From contig NZ_WJII01000001.1 of the NCBI RefSeq assembly GCF_009649635.1, positions 248,001 through 312,000 of the forward strand: a stretch of DNA of 64,000 nucleotides. The letters are read 5' to 3'. The DNA comes from Microbacterium sp. SYP-A9085 (lineage in GTDB: Bacteria > Actinomycetota > Actinomycetes > Actinomycetales > Microbacteriaceae). Numbering within the stretch: position 1 is the first letter of the stretch; each line of letters starts with the position of its first letter. Both the position numbers and the translations under genes were made by a program. Of the stretch, positions 60,574-64,000 are shown piece by piece. The notes below the pieces were generated by a model. That model searched no databases and was not told the origin of the DNA. It was given only the letters and a program-made list of their open reading frames with translations.

Positions 60574-61314
60574 CTAATGCGTCGAAGAACGCGCCACTCG
60601 GTTTGCCGTGCGGTTCAAGTGATCGCGCATGATCGCACTGGCACCGTCGATGTTGCGTGCGGCGACCGCACTAATGAAACGCCGGTGCTCCTCCACGCCA
60701 CTAAGGTCATGGTGCGCAGCCTTCTCCAGCGACTGCAGAATCGGCTGTCTGATCGACGCGAGGAGCAGGACGATCGCTGGGCTGTGCGCCGCTTCCGCCA
60801 CCCGCATGTGGAAGTCGAGTGAGGCGTGCACGTCGTAGTCGCCCCGCTCACGGCTGGCATACGCCCCATCGCAGAGAGCCTGGAGATCCGCGATGTCCTC
60901 CTCTGTCGCCCGTCTGCAGACCAGAGGCACCACACCCAGCTCGAGCACGGTTCGCGCCTCCGTGATCTCTTCCGCACTCAATGCGGAAAGCGACAGCAGA
61001 TCGCCGATTCCGCCGCGAACCACCTCGACGGACGGCACCGTCACGGTGGCTCCGCCGCCGACGCCGACTTTGACCTTGATCAGGCCGTTCGTCTCGACGA
61101 TGCGCAATCCCTCCCTGAGGGTCATCCGGCTCACACCGAGCCTCTCGCACAGTTCGCGCTCCGGGGGCAGTCGATCACCCACGGCGATCTGCCCCTCTTG
61201 GATCATGAACCGAATCCGATCGGCTACCGCCTGTGACGAACGCTGCGCCTCGATGGGAGCGAAGAGTTCCGGCGACACCGTCTTGGATGCTCTCTTACGA
61301 CCCAGATCCGTCAT
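60574..61314 (-). CDS. GntR-family transcriptional regulator (FadR subfamily)
   Basis: A 246-residue FadR-type regulator. The winged helix near residues 28-95 has [40 protein letters not shown] and [12 protein letters not shown]. The C-terminal all-helical FCD domain shows [25 protein letters not shown] and the final [12 protein letters not shown] histidines that bind metal and ligand in this family. ATG 61314 follows GAGGGCGAAG and lies 8 bp after the MFS stop, so both are one operon. The probable operator is the palindrome at 62561-62573. Confidence 0.92.
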   Translation of the reverse strand: MTDLGRKRASKTVSPELFAPIEAQRSSQAVADRIRFMIQEGQIAVGDRLPPERELCERLGVSRMTLREGLRIVETNGLIKVKVGVGGGATVTVPSVEVVRGGIGDLLSLSALSAEEITEARTVLELGVVPLVCRRATEEDIADLQALCDGAYASRERGDYDVHASLDFHMRVAEAAHSPAIVLLLASIRQPILQSLEKAAHHDLSGVEEHRRFISAVAARNIDGASAIMRDHLNRTANRVARSSTH

Positions 61315-61322
61315 CTTCGCCC

Positions 61323-62534
61323 TCAACTCATCGGCTTCTCCGCGGCTCCACCTTGGCGCCCCTTGCGCGAGAACAACGAAACAAATGCAGGAGTCGAGAT
61401 CACGAGACTCGTGATTCCGGCGGCGATCGACGCGCTGGGCAAGAGCATAACAAGCCCCGCCGTACCCAGAGGGGACACCAGGAGGCACGTCGACCGAAAC
61501 GCGCCCATCACGGCGATCACACGCCCACGGTCATCGGGGCCGACCGAGTCCGCGGCGAGTGCGAGGCCGATGGTCTGCAGCACCCCCGCGCCTGCTCCCG
61601 CCACCGCCAGCGCCACCCCCACCAGCATGATCGGGCCGGGAAACAGGACTGCCACCGCCATCCCCAGTCCCGCGCTCGCGGTTCCGATCATGTTCGCCAC
61701 ACGGGGACCCTTCGCCTGCACCCGTCCCGCGACCGCGGTCCCTCCCAGGGACGCGAGGTTCGTCAGAGTCACGAGGACTCCGACCACGGGGATCGAGTGC
61801 CCTGCCGCCGTGAGGATCACGGGAAGGTAGGAGTTCAGCACGCCACGCCACGCGCCGGCCACAGCCGTCATGCTCGCGGCGGTGCGCACGCCTGGCGATG
61901 AAGTCCACCGCCCATCCCCATCCCCGTCTTTCGCGCGGGGCTTCGCCGCGAACGGCTCGAAACGCGCCAGCGCCAGCGCCGGCAGCAGTGCGAAGCCGGA
62001 CAGGCCGGCAGCGATCAGCATCCCCCCGGGCAGCGACCAGCCCCCGACGACACCGGCGAGAACCGGGCCGATCAGCTGGCCAACGCCCTGCACGACGTTG
62101 AACCTCGACAGCGCAGCCACCGCGGAGTCCGAGCCGCGAACGACGTGGGTCTGAGCACCTGTCCAGAAGTAGGCCCGCGCCACACCCTGCAGCAGCTGCT
62201 GCACGACGAACGCCCACAGCGCGGCGCTGAACCACAGCACCGTGCACGAGATCACGGACAGGATCGTGGCGACGACGATGAAGTACTTGGTCGGGAAGCG
62301 GCTCATCAACGCGCCCATTCCGACGCGGGCCACGGTCTGCGAGACCGCCGAGATCGCGACGATGATCCCTACGACGCCGATGGGATGGCCCGCATGCACC
62401 GCCAGGAGTGGCACGACGATCCCGATGACGCCTTGCGCAGTCGAGAACGTGATGTTGCCCAACTGGGTGAACACCTGGTCACGGATCCTCGACGAAGACG
62501 GGCCCGATGGGTCTGATCCGACGATCCCGGACAT
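61323..62534 (-). CDS. MFS transporter
   Basis: A 403-residue major facilitator with twelve hydrophobic segments. Motif A-like [14 protein letters not shown] lies in loop 2-3, and [20 protein letters not shown] in helix 4 resembles sugar-acid or drug exporters of the family. A soluble central loop ([15 protein letters not shown]) separates the halves. It is upstream of the GntR gene and faces the dehydrogenase/aldolase operon, so uptake of the pathway substrate is plausible. Confidence 0.9.
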   Translation of the reverse strand: MSGIVGSDPSGPSSSRIRDQVFTQLGNITFSTAQGVIGIVVPLLAVHAGHPIGVVGIIVAISAVSQTVARVGMGALMSRFPTKYFIVVATILSVISCTVLWFSAALWAFVVQQLLQGVARAYFWTGAQTHVVRGSDSAVAALSRFNVVQGVGQLIGPVLAGVVGGWSLPGGMLIAAGLSGFALLPALALARFEPFAAKPRAKDGDGDGRWTSSPGVRTAASMTAVAGAWRGVLNSYLPVILTAAGHSIPVVGVLVTLTNLASLGGTAVAGRVQAKGPRVANMIGTASAGLGMAVAVLFPGPIMLVGVALAVAGAGAGVLQTIGLALAADSVGPDDRGRVIAVMGAFRSTCLLVSPLGTAGLVMLLPSASIAAGITSLVISTPAFVSLFSRKGRQGGAAEKPMS

Positions 62535-62560
62535 GGCACCCCCTCAGGCTGATAATCGTA

Positions 62561-62573
62561 ATGGTTAGACCAT
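62561..62573. promoter_or_regulatory. GntR/FadR-type operator palindrome
   Basis: ATGGTTAGACCAT is a perfect 5-3-5 palindrome and fits the FadR-subfamily consensus TGGT-N3-ACCA. It lies 27 bp upstream of the MFS start and 88 bp upstream of the dehydrogenase start, in the divergent gap, so the local GntR protein probably binds here. Confidence 0.65.
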
Positions 62574-62660
62574 AATCATGCCGAAGAACGTGATAAAGTT
62601 CTGGCTCTAGGAGAAAAAGTTTCTGTAGTATGAAATGTATTGAACCGCAAGGGGGGTGTC

Positions 62661-63557
62661 ATGAACACAAACCATGTCGGGGTCGTGGGGCTCGGTGTAA
62701 TGGGAAGGACTCTCAGCGAGGGGCTCATCGCGGCCGAGCACCCGGCCAGCGTCTGGGACCGCCACTCGGATCGCATCGCCATGACCGCGATACTCGGGGC
62801 GGCACCCACCATGAGTCCGAAGCACCTCGCCGAGCAGACCGACGTCATCTTCCTCACACTGCCGAACCCCGCCGCCGTCCGCGAGGTTCTCTTCGATGGA
62901 GAGGACGCCCTCACGAGGGGCCTCCAGCCGAGCGCGCTCATCATCGACATGTCGACGAGCGACCCCGCCCTGGCGCATGAGGCGGCGCAACGGATCTCGG
63001 AGCTCGGAATCGGTGCGCAGTACGTCGACGCTCCTGTCTCAGGGAAGTCCCCGAAGCTCACCGTCATGGTCGGTGGGACGCCAGGCACGCTTCGCGACGC
63101 CGAGGCCATCGTCAACGACATCGCCACCTCGATCATCTACACCGGCGCGATCGGCCAGGGGTTCGCGACGAAGCTCGTGCATCAGCACGTCAAATACGCC
63201 ACGCACCTCGCCGTCTGCGAAGCTCTGTTCATCGCCGAGAAGGCGGGACTCGATATCCCGCTGGTCATCGAAGCCCTGGAGAAGTCCACCGGCGTCGAGG
63301 GAGGCTTCAAGAGCGCGGTCGAGTACTACAAGGGCAACAAGCGCGGAATCGCCGCACGCGCGCCATCGACGACCATCGCCAAGGACATGAACCTCGCCTC
63401 CGCACTCGCCGCATCGGTGTCGACCGAGAGCGCGACGCTCCTCGCGACGGCGGAGTTCTTCACCGCAGTCGTCGCCTCCGAATACGCGAAGAAGCCGTAC
63501 CCCGAGAGCACGAAGCTTCTCCAGTCCCTGCGCAGCAGAGCGGAGGCGAGCGCGTGA
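62661..63557 (+). CDS. NAD(P)-dependent beta-hydroxyacid dehydrogenase (HIBADH / GarR / LtnD family)
   Basis: A 298-residue 3-hydroxyisobutyrate-dehydrogenase-type enzyme. VGVVGLGVMGRTLSEGL at the N-terminus is the cofactor motif, YVDAPVSGKSPKLTVMVGG near 116 the substrate-binding loop (APVSG), and FATKLVHQHVKYATHLAVCE near 166 carries the catalytic lysine, although the usual NN of KxxNN is HQ here. ATG 62661 follows AAGGGGGG. The GTGA overlap with the class II aldolase gene links it to acid-sugar routes such as threonate oxidation (LtnD). Substrate is inferred only. Confidence 0.9.
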   Translation: MNTNHVGVVGLGVMGRTLSEGLIAAEHPASVWDRHSDRIAMTAILGAAPTMSPKHLAEQTDVIFLTLPNPAAVREVLFDGEDALTRGLQPSALIIDMSTSDPALAHEAAQRISELGIGAQYVDAPVSGKSPKLTVMVGGTPGTLRDAEAIVNDIATSIIYTGAIGQGFATKLVHQHVKYATHLAVCEALFIAEKAGLDIPLVIEALEKSTGVEGGFKSAVEYYKGNKRGIAARAPSTTIAKDMNLASALAASVSTESATLLATAEFFTAVVASEYAKKPYPESTKLLQSLRSRAEASA

Positions 63558-64000
63558 CCCTCGGCGCAGAAACCCGAGTGAAGCTCGCCCAGGCGTGCCG
63601 GATCATCGCGAACGCAGGGCTGGCAGAGGACATCCTCGGGCACGTGAGTCTCCGCACAGATGACGGAATCGCAATCCGCTGCCGCGGACCACGGGAGAGC
63701 GGGCTGCTGTTCACCGTCGCAGACGACATCCATGAGGTGATCACCGGAGTTCCGTTACCGGGAGGCTATCAAGCCCCTAACGAGCTTCTGCTGCACGCCG
63801 AGGTCATGCGCATCCGTCCCGACGCGCAGTCGGTCGTGCATGCCCACGCGACATCGGCCGTCGCCGCCGACCTGGCCGGCATCGCCCTGGCGCCGATCGT
63901 GGGCGCGTACAACATCCCGGCGATGCGAATGGCAGCCCGGAGCATCCCGGTGTATCCGCGCAGCCTGCTCATCAATACGGACAGACTCGGACACGACGTC
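63554..64000 (+). CDS. Class II aldolase/adducin-family protein, N-terminal part (runs off window)
   Basis: An open frame from GTG 63554 to the end of the window, 149 codons without a stop. ACRIIANAGLAEDILGHVSL near the N-terminus and SVVHAHATSAVAADLAG near 95-110 are typical of the family, with the HAH zinc ligands. GTG overlaps the dehydrogenase stop. Together with an LtnD-like dehydrogenase, it resembles the OtnC-type decarboxylase of the threonate/erythronate pathway, but other substrates are possible. A kinase (OtnK) would be expected just downstream, outside the window. Confidence 0.88.
   Translation, partial: MTLGAETRVKLAQACRIIANAGLAEDILGHVSLRTDDGIAIRCRGPRESGLLFTVADDIHEVITGVPLPGGYQAPNELLLHAEVMRIRPDAQSVVHAHATSAVAADLAGIALAPIVGAYNIPAMRMAARSIPVYPRSLLINTDRLGHDV

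Overview
The window comes from a high-GC actinobacterium. Strong G/C at third codon positions, many GTG starts, frequent 4-bp ATGA/GTGA gene overlaps and a recurrent GGATGC/GCATCC codon habit suggest Microbacteriaceae, most likely Microbacterium or a close relative. This is inferred from style and gene content; there is no rRNA in the window. About 62 intact or window-edge protein genes, two tRNA-Ser genes, several pseudogene remnants and an unusual number of palindromic or tandem intergenic repeats are visible.

Layout. 1-5.6 kb: end of an NAD-dependent epimerase, a HelD-type helicase, a membrane protein, a retropepsin-like protein, a DUF6328-like protein and a cyclodeaminase-family protein. 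5.6-8.1 kb: an ECF sigma factor with its zinc-finger anti-sigma factor, facing a lipoprotein/DoxX-like pair. 8.1-12.7 kb: a leaderless TetR gene with an overlapping glycosyltransferase, CorA and malate synthase. 12.8-21.0 kb: a NitT/TauT-type ABC transporter, a LacI regulator and a divergent catabolic operon (creatininase-family hydrolase, class II aldolase, Tm-1-like/UPF0261 protein, zinc alcohol dehydrogenase). Related operator-like boxes lie at all three promoters, so this looks like one regulon for an unidentified compound.

23.1-31.7 kb is a carotenoid island. crtE-crtB-crtI-tspO are translationally coupled, with a divergent MarR regulator. crtYc-crtYd-crtU follow, with a divergent cytochrome P450. 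The set predicts GGPP to phytoene, lycopene, beta-carotene and isorenieratene, with the P450 a candidate for ring hydroxylation. 31.7-38.9 kb: gene debris, two tRNA-Ser genes, a small protein, a giant LuxR-type regulator, a HAD phosphatase, serS and a lipid-kinase-family protein. 39-48 kb: LLM oxidoreductase, a two-component system, pheA, phosphoglucomutase, glycerate kinase and galE. 48.4-51.9 kb: a LacI regulator facing galT-galK through two inverted 16-bp operators. 52-60 kb: a lone DNA methyltransferase coupled to a lipoate ligase, a DEAD-box helicase, a cluster of long hairpins, hydrolases and a MarR/MFS pair. 60.1-60.5 kb holds remnants of a rhamnosidase and a LacI gene. 60.6-64 kb is a GntR-controlled locus (MFS, beta-hydroxyacid dehydrogenase, class II aldolase running off the end) resembling acid-sugar catabolism.

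Gene ends here are often marked by repeats: a 21-bp perfect hairpin with four degenerate relatives, a 20-bp tandem array in two mirrored halves, a 26-bp tandem array and nested palindromes that encode a protein C-terminus. All functional calls come from reading the sequence; no database search was run.
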